A stretch of DNA of 64,000 bases, taken from positions 992,001 to 1,056,000 of the forward strand of contig CAJZBQ010000036.1 of the NCBI GenBank assembly GCA_914767885.1, read 5' to 3'. The translations under genes and the position numbers were made by a program. Origin of the DNA: Blepharisma stoltei. Lineage: Eukaryota; Ciliophora; Heterotrichea; Heterotrichida; Blepharismidae. This document shows, one piece after another, positions 22,827 to 35,900 of this stretch (position 1 is the stretch's first letter; each line of letters starts with the position of its first letter). The notes under the pieces were generated by a model. That model was given only the letters and a program-made list of their open reading frames with translations. It ran no database searches and was not told the DNA's origin.

Positions 22827-24897
22827 TTATTCTACTCTAACTGTATGAATTTTCACCAGAATTGGAGGTGATAACTCAGCTCTGCATACTTCTAAAGCAC
22901 TATTAAATATTTTGCTTTCTTCAGAGCTTTCAGAGTCGCTCTGTCTTCTCAAGATTACTTCTTCATTTTCTTCTTTTGCTAATGGTATAAATTTATTTAT
23001 AGTAATAATGTTATCAAAAGGCGCTTTTACATTATGATGAGGGTATAAACTTAAATTAAAGGTTGTGGCTTCTGTCTATTGGTAATGAAGCCACCAGGGA
23101 TCCCATAGGGGATTCACCCTCTTTGCGGAGTTGACAGGGAGAACTTCTTCGAGTTAGATAACTACCGGGCGAGTTATGGCCCTTGAACCACCTTTCCTCT
23201 TTTCACCACCTGACGCCATGACACCTGTAAAGTAGGGTTCTATATCTCTGTCTCCTCCTTGTCTTGTAGGCTTCAGTGTTGAGTGGGAAGGCTATGGACT
23301 TCTGCAGCTTGCTGCTTGGGCTGGCGAAAGATCCCCGCAAAAATCCCAAAAAATGGAATTTCTGGTGGACTATCGGCAAAAAGGAAAAATTCAAAGCCTG
23401 CGGCGGAACTCCCACTTTCACACTAGGAAGATGCCCGAATAGTCTAGGCATTGTCTGCAGACGCTGATGGGCTTTCCCTTTCCATCTCTGAAATCGCCTT
23501 TTCCTTCGAGATAAATACAATCCTCAAAGCGGATAGGATTATGCTATGCACTTTACTATAATTGCTTACCTAGGATTGCCGTCCATTTCTAGGTTGAAAA
23601 AAACTTGCCAATATAATTATGTGCTCAAGGGAGACCGCGAAGAGCTGCGACACCATATTTAATCATCCTCATTATGATGAGGGTCACAAAACTCGAAATT
23701 TGCTTCATCGCAGTCTTGTTGTTTTGATTTAATTTCTTCACTAAGGACAGTTTCAGCTAAACTTCCTGATAAAAAAGCTCCTTTATTTTCTTCTGATGAA
23801 AATTTTGTACTGTTCACAGTTGAAAAATCATAGTTTTTGTTGCAGTCTATGAAAATTGGGCATTGCAGTGTGCCTGATATAAAAGGATGCCTCAGCAGCT
23901 TATGTACATTAGATCGATGGCTTGGATCTCTTTTAAAGCATTCTTTTATAAAATCTTTGGCTTCATCAGAGAGCTCAGGAGGCAGTTCAGGTAGATCAGT
24001 TGTGCTGCAAACATGCATGAAAACTGCAATTGGGTTTGTTTTATAGTATCAGGGAGGTTTTCCAGTCGCCATCTCTACCACTAAGCAGCCTAAGCTCCAA
24101 ATATCTGCAAATCTTCCATGACCTTCTTCTTTCATTACTTCTGGGGCCATTCAATTTACTGTCCCTCTCAGTGATTTGAACTGTGTTTGGTCACAAAACC
24201 CTATAATCCTCTTCGAAGCCCCAAAATCAGCTAGTTTGCACACCCCATCGCTGCCTACCAGCACATTTGCGCCTTTAATATCCCTATGTATAATTTTATG
24301 ATAATGCAAATATTCCAGTCCTTCCAAGATTTGCTTGGTATAAACCCTTATCAGAGTTTCATTGAATTTTCCATACTTCGCAAGTAAAGAAGAAATAGAG
24401 CCACCTGGGATATATTCTAAAAAAATATTTAAAAATTGGTCGTTTCTTTGTGTTCCCAAATATTGGACTATATTTTTGTGTTTAAGCTGGCTTAGAATTT
24501 CTACTTCTTCTTGGATCTCTTTTACTCTTTGATGGATAGTTTCATATTCAAAGCCAACTATAGGGATTTGCTTGACTGCCATTAGCTTGCCAGTGTCCAT
24601 GTTTGCAGCAAATAAAACCCGTCCGAAACTTCCTTGCCCGAGGATTTCACTTGTTTGCCAGTTAGTTGGAGCTATTATTTCTTCTGTTTGTTGCTCTTCT
24701 TTTGACAGTAAAGAATCGTAATATTTCTGTTCTTCTTTACTGAAATATAGATATCCTTTAGGATTTTCAATGTTATCTTCTGTTGGGCCAATATTAGTTG
24801 TAGTTAAATGAGGAGCGCTTGAAGATTGTTTCTTTTTCGATTTTTTTGTTTTGGGAGTTTCTCTGCAAAGGCGGAATATACTTGCCTTCCCACCCAT
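22827..24897 (-). CDS. MAPKKK-type (STE11/MEKK-like) protein kinase
   Basis: Serine/threonine kinase of the MAP kinase kinase kinase group, 476 residues after removal of a retroposon IES. Starts MGGKASIF, a plausible N-myristoylation signal. All catalytic elements are intact: GQGSFGRV (86-93), MAVKQ with Lys109, HRDIKGAN (204-211), DFG (224-226), and GTVN-W-MAPEV where TGA encodes the Trp. The chromosomal frame stops at 23659, but a 15-bp direct repeat flanks a 625-bp insert; removing insert plus one repeat adds a coherent C-terminus ([19 protein letters not shown] ... KIHTVRVE) ending TAA at 22827. Confidence 0.92.
23033..23672 (-). mobile_element. Retroposon IES with 15-bp target duplication containing TA
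   Basis: CATTATGATGAGGGT occurs at 23030-23044 and 23670-23684. The insert between them (minus orientation) begins AAATATGGTGTCGCAGC, like AAAAATGGTGACG at the head of the 54.9-kb copy, and shares GGAACTCCCACTTTCACACT with that family. The TA inside both duplications gives TA-to-TA excision (640 bp) that restores the empty site exactly and the kinase frame. Confidence 0.88.
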
Positions 24898-25252
24898 TTA
24901 TCATATAATAAAATCAAAAATCTAAGAAAGGGTATAGAAGAAGTTATGTCGCTCTCAACGAAATGCCATTGTGAGATCTATTATTTATCATTTTTAAATA
25001 GCTTGTAATTTTGTGAATTAGCTTGTTTCATATAATTTAAATTTAAAAGCAACAATTAAAAATTTATAAATTTATAAAAAACACAATTTTAATTCTCATT
25101 TACAGTATTTACTAGTGATAAAAACAGCTTGATATGATATATTCTTGCAGTCTATTTGATGATTTAGATGATTTTATTATTAATTAGTAATTAAAAGGTC
25201 TGCATAATTATCCATTTTCTTGTTGAGACCATCAATTGATTTAATTTTAAAT
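24898..25252. other. Intergenic spacer
   Basis: About 355 bp, AT-rich, between two minus-strand genes. Nothing recognised. Confidence 0.5.
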
Positions 25253-26092
25253 CTAATTATCAGGCTCAAAAGGATTAGCTGATGCCTTGAGCTCGCATTT
25301 CGACCTCACATAGCTCAACAGCGAGTTCTCCAAAATTTCATCGACCTTGTCTTCAAAATTTTGTTCAACTTTTGTCTCTGCGAAATACGTATAATAGTCA
25401 AATACTCCAGGCATCTTTTTCTCTTTTCCCGAACTGAATAATGAAAATTCCTGCTCAGGAGTTCCCTCAAAGCTGACTTCGCCTGTGATTTCTCCATCAA
25501 GAGCTACCCATTCAAGCTTATAATAATGCTTGCCAAACCCTTCAAGTGTTTTTCTTGCCGCTGAGTGACTTGCAAATCTAATTATCCCATATTTGCTTTT
25601 CCCATCTGAATTTGGTTCTGAATATATTTCTATATGAAGGATTCTTGAAGGGTTAGAAAACATTGAACGAATTGTTAGCTCGTCAGCCATTGGCCCTAAG
25701 CCTGAGATTTTCACTGATTTATTATAAGAGTTTTGTGATGGGAAAATTTGTTTTTGCAAGTTGCGTAACAAATTTTCGTATCTCGTTAAATCAGCAACAA
25801 AGAGGTGCTTGTTGTTTATTAATAGCTCACAAGCTTCTTCAGTTTTGCCTTGCTGGTGTAAAACTCCAGCTAAGTCCTTTAAAGCACTTTCTGGGCGTTC
25901 TCCGATTTCGATTGCTTGGCGATAAAGACTTTCAGCTTTAGATAAGTCTTTTTCGATATATTCGGCGACTTTTGCAAAAGCATATGGAGTTTGCTGACGA
26001 GGAATCGGATAGTGATTCTTTCCTTGGTAAGTTGATAAGTATCTTTGAAAACCTCCTCGCAAATAAAACCCTTTACTTGAGCTAGAAGCCAT
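25253..26092 (-). CDS. TPR/RRM-like protein, unknown role
   Basis: 279 residues, uninterrupted, TAA stop. Residues 35-105 form TPR-like helices (YIEKDLSKAESLYRQAIEIG, ALKDLAGVLHQQGKTEEACE). Residues 127-200 resemble an RNA-recognition motif: VKISGLGPMADELTIRSMF at the RNP2 position and KYGIIRFASHSAARKTLEGF at the RNP1 position. A role in RNA binding is inferred from this fold pattern only. There are no inserts or introns and no in-frame TGA. Confidence 0.6.
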   Translation of the reverse strand: MASSSSKGFYLRGGFQRYLSTYQGKNHYPIPRQQTPYAFAKVAEYIEKDLSKAESLYRQAIEIGERPESALKDLAGVLHQQGKTEEACELLINNKHLFVADLTRYENLLRNLQKQIFPSQNSYNKSVKISGLGPMADELTIRSMFSNPSRILHIEIYSEPNSDGKSKYGIIRFASHSAARKTLEGFGKHYYKLEWVALDGEITGEVSFEGTPEQEFSLFSSGKEKKMPGVFDYYTYFAETKVEQNFEDKVDEILENSLLSYVRSKCELKASANPFEPDN

Positions 26093-26700
26093 CTTTATGG
26101 ATGCTATGCATTAGAGATTAGACTAGAACATTGAAAAATAAAAATTTCATACGAGTTTTAATTTTTTATAAATCTATTAGTAGCGGTACTATTATAATTT
26201 AATCCTTGAAAACTATGCGATAAAAAGCTCCCTTTAAAAAGTTTAAAATGATGCTAGCAATTAGTTTAGTAAATGAAGCGAGCATCTATGAATTAATTTG
26301 GTAATAAAAATTCTTTTGACTTGGAAATTTACTCCAGATTAAATTCGATATATGCCTCTCCTAAAGCCAGATTTTATTTTCCAATTAATAAAGTTTATTG
26401 ACTGCAAATTGCTCGCTATAACAATAGCATGCAACCTAAATTGGCAAGCCAACTCTCCAGTTGGCATTTGCATTTTCTATTGCGGATGTGCCAACTGGAT
26501 AGTTAGATCGTCAACTTAGAATTTATAGGACCAACTCTCCGCTTTTGTTTATAGCTCTGCACTCATGGCTAACATTAAGACTTCAAGCAATATTATTTAT
26601 TTATAATAAAAATATTGCTGCTTATAAACAGCATGCAGCATCTCATTGAGAATCACCTAAGCCTAATTGAAAATTTAATTTACTATAATTTAGTGTAAAA
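26093..26700. other. Intergenic region with small inverted repeats
   Basis: 608 bp. Mostly AT-rich. Around 26440-26540 there are repeated CCAACT words and a hairpin CCAACTCTCCAGTTGG. I see no coding frame or RNA gene I can name. Confidence 0.4.
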
Positions 26701-28432
26701 ATGTCTAAAGCCTTTATGAAAGTTCTTAATAAGCATGACCAACATTTAAAGACTGCAGAAAGCGGCCGCTCATCTCTTACTGAAAGGCCATCCTACAAGA
26801 CTGATCAACTTGTAGAAGAAATCATATCCAAAAGTAGCTCAAAGCCTAAAGAAATTCCTCGCTTATCTATAAATGAAAACGATGATTGAGAATTAATCGA
26901 TATTTTGCAAAAAGACATTAAAGAGTCTTACAAAAAGCTCGAAGAAATGAAAGCAACTCCATCAGACATGGAAAATCGCAAAATCAAATTCCACGGGAAA
27001 GAAAAAGAAAAATACAAGCAGCTTCGAACCCAGCAGAGATCTCAGACCCGTCTTGACTGAAACGTTAACAAGTCAAGTGAAAAGTTGAAGCTTAAAAATC
27101 TTGTCAAAGAGCGCAAAAGTGTGATTACACCAAGCCTGGGAGAGTCAAACCGGTAATCGTTATATATAGGACTTTTCCTTGGATTGTTCAGTATAAGTGG
27201 CTTGAAATTGCTAATGGGAAATTCTTGGGGAAAATTATAGAATTCAAGACTTTGAAAACGCAGGGAAATATGAAAAGAACAAAAACTCTGAAATAGTGAA
27301 AAATGCTCATTTAATGCTAGAAGAGCTTGAAACAGTTCCAGTTCTTAAAAAATTGTCAAAAAAGAGCTTTTCCTCAACGTCAAGGTTCCTAAATCAAATA
27401 AAGTCTCAAGATTACGAAAGCTGCTTAACTTCAGCAATTGAATTTATTAGGGAAATCATAGAATATGAAAAAATTAGCAGCCAAAAAGAAGCTGAAAAAT
27501 CATCTGGATCTTCAATTTCTACTATTGAAGCTGAAGCACAGTTTGAGTCTCCTATTGAGTTAGGGATTTCTTCAGGGAAAGAAGAAATTCCAAGACAAGA
27601 TAAATCAAAAAGACTGCAAGTTGTGGATAATGTTGATGAAAGCGATTTATTGCTTGAAGTAGTTTCAAGTCAAAGCGCCAGGATTTCTAAGCTGAATACA
27701 GAAATTTCTGATGCTGTAAATTCAATGAGGAAAATTCTATACTCTCCAAAAACGAGCGATATACTTTGAAATGGCAATACGTGTCAACCCCTCTTGAAGC
27801 AATGGTCCAGATCTTATCGCCACGGCGAACTGGAACGGACTCCGAGTCAAGAATCAAGCGCAACCTCTAGTAATGTGTATCCTGGAAGGTTTTGCCTGCT
27901 TTCCTGTTGGCTGGAAATGGAGGTGTCCGGCAACGTCCTTTGGATTCATGGACATACATCATTCCTCTACCGAGAAACTGGGGTTTTGGTCAAGTCACAG
28001 TGGAGCAATCTTTTTCCTGTGCTTTCGAAAGAAGGCTCTTCGACACCTGATAGACTCCAAGGAGCTGATCCTTGGAGAATCGCCCGCCGTAGAGCCAAGA
28101 TATCCATAAGCCGCCCACTCAAGATTGAAGCCGCAAGGTAAGTAGGAGGCAGAAGGTACCCAAAGTGGCACCAGTTTTTTGGGATTAGACCCTCTGAGCT
28201 AGATTCGAAAAGCCGCAGAACCTTTCATATGGAAGATCTTTGATAATGCGTCACCAATATGGCTAGCGTCTGACTTTAAATAACCTAACCTTCAATACCG
28301 AGCTCTCCTAGATCTCAAGCGGAGCATTTCTTTGAATCATCTAACACTATTAAACCAACACACAAACAGTCTTCTGCTATTTCTGACTTTGACAATATTT
28401 ATCCAAAATCTGTACGTAATTCAATTAAATAA
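26701..28432 (+). CDS. Unknown charged helical protein, interrupted
   Basis: ATG 26701 opens MSKAFMKVLNKHDQHLKTAE. Coding continues through two TGA-Trp codons to a probable 17-nt intron (27153-27169), then RTFPWIVQYKWLEIANGKFL. Near GGGGAAAATTATAG (about 27224-27237) the frame slips by one base into YRIQDFENAGKYEKNKNSEI, most simply a missing base in a homopolymer. It continues to TSD at 27760, where a retroposon IES is removed (27760-28341), adding NTIKPTHKQSSAISDFDNIY and TAA at 28430-28432. The protein is Ser/Lys/Glu-rich with coiled-coil potential. No family recognised. Confidence 0.55.
27153..27169 (+). other. Probable 17-nt intron
   Basis: gtaatcgttatatatag, one or two bases longer than the usual size here. 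Splicing turns a TAA-terminated frame into NR-TFPWIVQYKW. Confidence 0.55.
27760..28341 (+). mobile_element. Retroposon-like IES, 582 bp
   Basis: TA 27760-27761 and TA 28342-28343 are in the same codon phase (gaT-Aac). The insert has GGAGCTGATCCTTGGAG and GATAATGCGTCACCAATATG, both related to modules of other copies. CTTTGAA near both ends may be a short target duplication. Confidence 0.65.
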
Positions 28433-28764
28433 GCTAATAAAACGCCTTGTAGTTTGAGCTATTTTTTACTCTCTGCCATTAAGATAAACCATTTTTGTTT
28501 ATTACAGCTTATTAATTTTTCGTTTTATTTGATTTAAAGATTCTAAACCGTATAAAATATTCTATTTATAAAAATTAAATATTTTTAATATAAAAAAAAT
28601 ATATGTGGAGCTAGAAGTTTCAAAAGTATCATAATTAGCCTTTGCTAAATAAATGACCCAAAAACCAAACCATCTAGTTATTCTCATTATTAGCTACAAA
28701 TGCAAACTGTCTTCGTCTAGCTTTTAAGATCTCATTACTCCATCTTCAATTCATATATATAAAT
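28433..28764. other. Intergenic spacer
   Basis: 332 bp of AT-rich sequence before the WDR35 start. No feature recognised. Confidence 0.5.
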
Positions 28765-31700
28765 ATGTTTGTCTATCTCAGCAAAAAGGTACCCGCCACA
28801 TAGGTTGCTCTTCCTAATGAAGCAAACATCATTAAATCTCTCGCCTGGAACCAAGATGAAGGGTGAATTGCATGTGGAGGCAAAGATGGCCTTCTTAAAA
28901 TAATCAAGCTCGACCCTCCTACAGTTGTAACCCCAGGCCAGCCTCCCCAATCCAACCTTTCAATGAACCAAACCTTAGAAGGCCACCACAGCGACGTTAC
29001 CGTTGTGACCTGGAACGAGCCTTTCAAAAAGTTAAGTACCTCAGACAAAGACGGCCTCATCATCGTCTGAATTCTCCATCGTCAAATGTGGCTTGAAGAA
29101 ATGATAAACAATCGTAACAAAAGCACCGTCGCTGATATGAAATGAACCTCAGATGGACAAAAAATCTGCATTGCATATGAGGATGGAAATGTTATCATGG
29201 GAAGTGTCGAAGGCAACCGCATTTGGGGCAAAGATCTGCCTCATCAGCTTACACATTTGGAATGGTCGCCTGATTCAAAAGTCATTGTCTTTGGAACCCC
29301 GGGAGGAGAGGTGCATATTTATGATAGCAATGGAAACCATTTAAATCCGCTGAATGTGAAATGCTTAAAAGATTACCGCGGGGCAAGTAAAAATATTGCA
29401 TGCATAGCTTGGTATAGTGGAGGAAGGGCTAAAGGCCTGGCAACTGATGACTTTGCAGCTCCTTCGCTGTGTATTGCATATGAATGTGGAAGAATCCAGC
29501 TTATGAGGCATGAAAATGATGATCATCCAATTCTAATAGAATCAGGAATGATAGTCAGCACCGCAAGCTGGAATAATACAGGATCTATATTAGCGCTTTC
29601 TGGAAGCCAACAAGGCATTGGAGGGATTGTCCAGTTTTATACCTCGCTTGGAATACATGTGAGAACTCTGACCGTTCCTGACTCTGAAACTGTGAGCTCT
29701 GTATCGTGGGAAGGGACTGGGCTGAGACTTTGCCTTTCTGTAAGCTCAGTTATTTATTTCGCAAATATCAAGCCTGACTATAAATGGGCGTTCTTTAACA
29801 ACACTTGTGTATATGCTTATATGAAGCAGGACAGGCCTGACTATTGCATAGTATTTTGGAACACAAATACAGATGAAAGATATATAAAATACGTCAAGAA
29901 ATTGATGAATATCGCAGGATGTGGAGATTACTGTGTTTTAGCTACAAAAGCTGAAGATTCTAATACGATATGGGTTCTTATTCTCTGCAATGCTATCGGA
30001 AGCCCAGTTGATACAAAAAATATCAACATTGAGCCTTTATTTGTGTCAATGAATAAAACCCATGTAGTCGTCTGCAGCTCAGAAAGCATATATGTGTGGC
30101 AATATCGCTCACAAGTAAGCAGACTGCTGTCAATGGACTCCACAAAGAGAAAAATTGGAAGAGAGCTAGGGTTCAATATAGACGAACAGCCTGATTTGAA
30201 TAGTATTTATGATCCTAATAGATTTAGCAAGCCAACAAGAGCAGTTCAAGACCCCATTGCATGTGTAACAGCTAGCGATGGCTTTTTCTTAGTAGGAAGA
30301 GTTAGCGGGACAGTCCACAAATACACGATTCCTCATGTTTCTCTTGAAACTAGATATGTCCTCAAATGCAGACCTCAAATGATAAACGCAAACTGCAGCG
30401 CTACTAAGCTTTCTATTATAGACATCAACGGAATTCTGACATTCTATGACACAAATGCAGCAGGAAACCTAACTGGAGCAAAAGGAAGTCAGCTAGACAT
30501 TGAAAGAAAAGACGTCTGGGATATGAAATGGAGCACAGATAACCCAGAACTAATAGTAATCATGGAAAAAACTCGCATGTATGTTATGATGGGAAATGAA
30601 GTAGAAGACCCAGTGATTAGTTCAGCTTATCTCTGTGAGTTCAAAGACCTTGAAATCAAAACAATTTTGCTTGATGAACTTTTCAAAACCCCAGATGCCC
30701 CTAAACCTTCAGAAGAGCTCGTAGTTACTTTTGAAACTAAATCTCTTAAAGAAACAAGAGAAATGGTCAGCAACATTGACATTGTCGACGCCTTTAACAA
30801 TGTAGAAAAAAACCCTTATCCTAGGCTTTATAAAATCGTGGCTGAAGCTGCCCTATTAAAGCTGAATTTTGATATAGCTCAAAAAGCGTTCGTCAAATGT
30901 GACGATTATCAAGGAATCTGCTATGTAAACCGTGTCAAAAAATTAGATGACCCTCAGAAGCAAAAAGCAGAAATTGCAATTTATTTTAAAGATTTTGATG
31001 AGGCTGAAGAAATTTATAAGAAAATTGATAGAAAAGATCTAGCTCTAGATATGAGGGTTAGGAGTGGAGATTGGGTCAAAGTACTGCAGCTTGTGGATCA
31101 AGGGGTAGGAAATGATGAGCTTATAAATATAGCATATAATAATATAGGAGATTACTACGCAGAAAGATTCAGATGGAAAAGTGCAGCCTCTCACTATGCT
31201 TTGGCTCAAAATAACGAGTCTTTAGCTGAAGCTTATTATAAAATAGAAGACTTTGATAGTTTATCTAAAATGATTGACATTTTGCCTGAAGGGTCTCCTT
31301 TGTTAGAAAATTTAGGAGAAAAATTCCAAGGGGTTGGGCTGTGTGAAGAAGCTGTCCAATCTTACATAAGATCCGGAAACGTCAGAGCTGCAGTTGATTG
31401 CTGTGTGCTGTTAAATCAATGAAATCAAGCTGTAGAACTTGCAGAAAAACACAATTTTGTCCAAATAGAAGGGCTGCTGTCAAGATATGCTAGTGTTTTG
31501 ATGGAAGAAAATAAAACCGTAGAAGCTATTCAACTATATAGGAAAGCTAATAGAAATACAGAAGCAGCTAAAATCTTGAATAATATTGCAAAAGACTTAT
31601 CAAGATCCCAAGCCAGCCCTATAATGATGAAAAAAATCTATATTTTGGCTGCTTTAGAAGTAGACTCCTATAAGAAAAGAATATTAGAAGCCCAGATAAC

Positions 31701-32654
31701 GGGTACTGGGACTACAGCTCAAACTCTTGACTCATTAATTACAAGTGACATCAACACTATGAGTGATAAAACTCTTGACAACCCCTGGAGAGGTGCAGAA
31801 GCCTACCATTTCTATCTAATGGCTCAAAGGCAGCTCTATGAAGGAGACTATGAAGCTGCACTTAAGACATCTCTGCGTCTAACTCCCCCCCTCCGTGAGT
31901 GAACAAAAAAATTTTGTTCACTCACAAAGGGGGTTATTTTTTTTTTTTATAAAAAATATTTTTTTTCGAAATTTAAAAAAATCCTAATTCACAAAAATTG
32001 CAACGCAAATATTAATTTAATTTATAAAATTTATGTTTTAAATAGCAATTCGTTTAAAATTAAACAGAATTAGCTCTAGATTTCATTATATTAATTATCA
32101 TTTATATATCAATTTTTTTTTCATAAAAAATTTTTGTTCACTCACGGAGGGTTTTTGGGCAAAAAATAGTGATTTTTCTAATGGTTTTGTTCACTCACGG
32201 AGGGGGGGAAGTAAGCGAATATGAAAATATTTTAGAAACGCGTGATATTTATTCTCTTATTGCTTTAGCTGCTTATTATTCTGGATACTATAAAGAGTGC
32301 TCAAAAGCTTTAGTTAAGCTTGAAAACATTCAAGGGCAGTCTGAAGAAGATAAAGAAGCCTATGAAGAATTAGCCGTTTCCATTTTTTCAAAAAATCCGC
32401 CTAGAGACCCTAAGCCAAGGATGGTGAAATGCCCTGGGAAAAATTGTGCAAATAATGTCTCTGATATTGTGACGAACTGTAGCGAGTGCGGATCAAACTT
32501 CCCTGCTTGTATGGTTAGTGGAAGACCAATTATGGAAAAAAATTATGTGCAGTGCAAAACATGCAAGCATAAGGCTATTGAAGATGAGCTAAAGAGGATC
32601 AGAGTGAAGTTCTGTCCATTGTGCCATGCTCCGATGAAATTAAGAAACTCTTAG
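28765..32654 (+). CDS. WDR35: IFT-A subunit WDR35/IFT121
   Basis: Intraflagellar transport complex A subunit for retrograde ciliary transport and membrane-protein entry. Start MFVYLSKK, a 15-nt intron (28789-28803), then 28804-31879, a MITE IES, and 32212-32654; 1,180 residues, the family's normal length. Signature blocks: [47 protein letters not shown], then TPR-like repeats ([20 protein letters not shown]). The C-terminus has zinc-binding pairs: [36 protein letters not shown] reads as Trp at conserved positions (DEGW, IIVW, LNQW). The next gene, IFT122, encodes a partner of the same complex in the same direction. Confidence 0.97.
28789..28803 (+). other. 15-nt intron in WDR35
   Basis: gtacccgccacatag; joins MFVYLSKK to [15 protein letters not shown], the standard family start. 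Confidence 0.9.
31880..32211 (+). mobile_element. MITE IES, 332 bp, in WDR35
   Basis: Between cTA (31880-31881) and TA 32212-32213. Ends ACTCCCCCCCTCCGTGAGTG and, inverted, ACTTCCCCCCCTCCGTGAGT. The left end is itself a palindrome (gtgagtgaac...gttcactcac). Removal joins KTSLRL to [14 protein letters not shown] in frame. Confidence 0.95.
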
Positions 32655-32903
32655 ATTTAGTTAAAATATTGATAATTGCGGATTAAGCAGTCTATTTATA
32701 TTTAATTTAAGAAATGATTGTTTAAATAAAGAAAACGGATCATACTTATAATTTTATACCTTTATTATTCTGACTTGCAAATATATATTAAAATTTTCAA
32801 TATTCAAACTTATCTTATGATAACCTGATATAAAGATTAAGAAAATCAATTAAGTTTTTAAGAATAGTCGAGCTTTTCTTTTAAATTAATTGTAATAATC
32901 AAT

Positions 32904-35900
32904 ATGAGATCTCAAATTATTTGGAGTGAAATCATCGTAAGACCTAAATAGCCACCTCCTGACTCCAGCGAGCTAGGAAACACCATCTGGTCTCTAACTT
33001 TTAAACCAGACGGAAGTGAAATTGTTATGGCAATAGGAGACAGGATTTTTGTCTATGAAGCCCAAACCGGTAACTTACTCCATTCTCTTCGGGCCCATGA
33101 TCCCGGCAAAAATGTTTACGCAGTCGCTTATTCAAAGGACGGCAAACGTTTTGCATCAGGAGGGTAATTTTTATTCAGTGCTGATTACAACGTCATAATC
33201 TGGACAAGCAAAGCAGAAGGAATCCTCAAATATCAGCATCAATCCTCAATTCAATGTTTAGCTTACAACCCAATCACTCATCAGCTTGCGTCAGGATCTT
33301 GCACTGATTTCGGAATCTGGGGACAAGAACAGAATAAAGTCGAAAAATTTGCCTTGCCAAGCAAAACTTTGTGTATGGCTTGGTCCAATGATGGATTGAT
33401 TTTGGCTATTGGGATGTTTAATGGGAATGTTACATTAAGGGACAAAACTGGGGTAGCGAAAGAGACCTTTGTAAGAAATGCACCGATTTGGTGCTTGGAG
33501 TGGAACCCTTCAAAGTCAAAAGACTATAGTGGACAGCTTGCAGTTGGGTGCTGGGATGAAACTCTTTCGTTTTGGGATGCCACTGGGAAGCAGATTGGGA
33601 ATGACAAAGATCTAGGGTTTGACCCATGCAGCATTTCTTATTTTTCCAATGGAGAGTTCATGGTGCTTGCAGGGTCTGATAAGAAAGTCACATTGTGGAC
33701 GAAGGACGGAATTTGTCTGGGGCCAATAGGAGAGCATAAAGAATGGATATGGACTGCCAAAGTAAGACCAAAAAACAACTGTGTAGCTATTGGGTCAGAT
33801 AAAGGGACAATCTGCCATTATCAGCTGTCTTTTTCTATAGTTCACGGCCTTTATCAAGAGCGTTATGCATATAGAGAACTGATGACTGAAGTAATAATCC
33901 AGCATTTAGTGACTGACCAAAAAGTCAGCATTAAATGTAGAGATTTAATCAAGAAAATTTCAGTATATAAAGACAGACTTGCAGTCCAACTCCCAGAAAA
34001 AGTCGTTATTTATACAGTGCAGCCTGACGATGAGAATGATATGAGATATAAGTCTTTTAAGAAAATCAACAAAAAGTTTGAGTGCTCTTTGATGGTTTTG
34101 ACATATTGGAATCTATTATTCTGCCAAGATAAAAGATTGCAGCTTTTTGACTTTGCTGGAGAGCTTGAAAGAGAATGGAATATGGAAGCTCCAGTCAGGT
34201 ATATAAAGGTTATAGGAGGACCTCCAAAGAAAGAAGGAGTAATAGTTGGATTAAAAAGCGGCCAAGTCGTGAAGATATTTGTTGATAATCCTTTTCCGAT
34301 ACCACTGATAAAGCATAATTCTGCAATTAGATGCTTACTCTCCCCCTTGACTATTAAAAATAAAAATCTGCTTACTCCCCCTCCCCCCCCCCCCTCCGTG
34401 AGCGAACAAAACCATTAGAAAAATCGCCATTTTTTGACCAAAAACCCACCCTCCGTGAGTGAACAAAAATTTTTTTAATAGAAAAAATTTTAATGGAAAA
34501 AAATTTTGATATATAAGTGATAATTAGTATAATGAAATCTAGAGCTAATTCTGTTTAATTTTAAACAAATTGCGTTTTAAAACATAAATTTTGCAAATTA
34601 AATTAATATTTGCTTCCCAATTTTTGCAAATTAGGATTTTTTTAAATTTCGAAAAAAATATTTTTTATAAAATTTATATATAAAATTTTTTTAAAAAAAA
34701 AAAAAAATTAACCCCCCTCCGTGAGCGAACAAAATTTTTTTGTTCGCTCACGGGGGGGGGGGGGGGGGGGGAGTTACTAAACAGAGAACGGTTATTTCTT
34801 TTCGGAATTTAAAACGCTAAATTTGTAAATATTTTAAGCCGAGATCTAATTTAATATATAAAATTTATGTTTTAGAAGCAAGCTTTAGTGCAAATTGTTT
34901 CTAATTTCATTGTTTCAACGATTTATTATATATTGAAATAAAGTTTACCAAAAAATTTATATTACAAAAATTTATGCTGATGATTTTAAAAAAAAAGGGA
35001 TTTTTTTAATTGTTTGCTTACTATCTATGGGGAGCTAGATATATCGAGCTACAGAAAAAAGTTAGCAATAGTAGATGAGAATCAAAACTTACTGGTTTAT
35101 GACTTGAAGACACAAGAAGTAATCTTTCAAGATTCCCAAGTTAGCGCTGTAGCCTGAAATTCAGAAATGGAAGACATTATCGCTTATTCTGGAGATGGCA
35201 CATTATCTATAAAAACCGGCCCATTTCCTCCTACAACTCAAAAGATGCTTGGCTTTGTCGTAGGATTTAAAGCTTCCAAAATTTTTTCGCTTCATTATAT
35301 TACAATGAACACAGTAGATGTCCCTCAATCTGCTGCAATGCACAAATATATTGAACAAAAAAACCTTGACCTAGCTTATTATGTGGCTTGTCTTGGGGTT
35401 ACTGAGCAAGACTGGACCACTCTAGCTATAGAAAGCATTCAGCTGCATAAATTTAATCTAGCCAAAAAAGCCTTTTTGAGGACCAAAAACATCAGGTTCC
35501 TTGAGCTCTTATCGAGAATTGAAATTGAAAGAAAAAATCCTAATTATAGTGATTACATAATGATGGGAGAAGTAGCTGCTTATCAAGGGAAATATACAGA
35601 AGCTGCTACTTTATTTAAAAAAGGAAATGATCCTAAACGCGCTGCATTCATGTATAATGAGCTAAAACAGTGAAGTAAGGCTGAAGAGTTTATGAAATTT
35701 CTAGATAAGAAAGAACAGGATGACTTTTGGATAAAACAAGGTGAAGACGCTACAGATTGGAAACTTTCTGCAAAGATATTTATGAATATTGGAGATTATA
35801 AAAGAGCAGTTGCTATAGTAGGAAATAACAGAGATATGGAATATTTGATAGAAATCTGTCGGCAGATGTCAAAATCTGATAACCTTGAGGCTCTGCAGCT

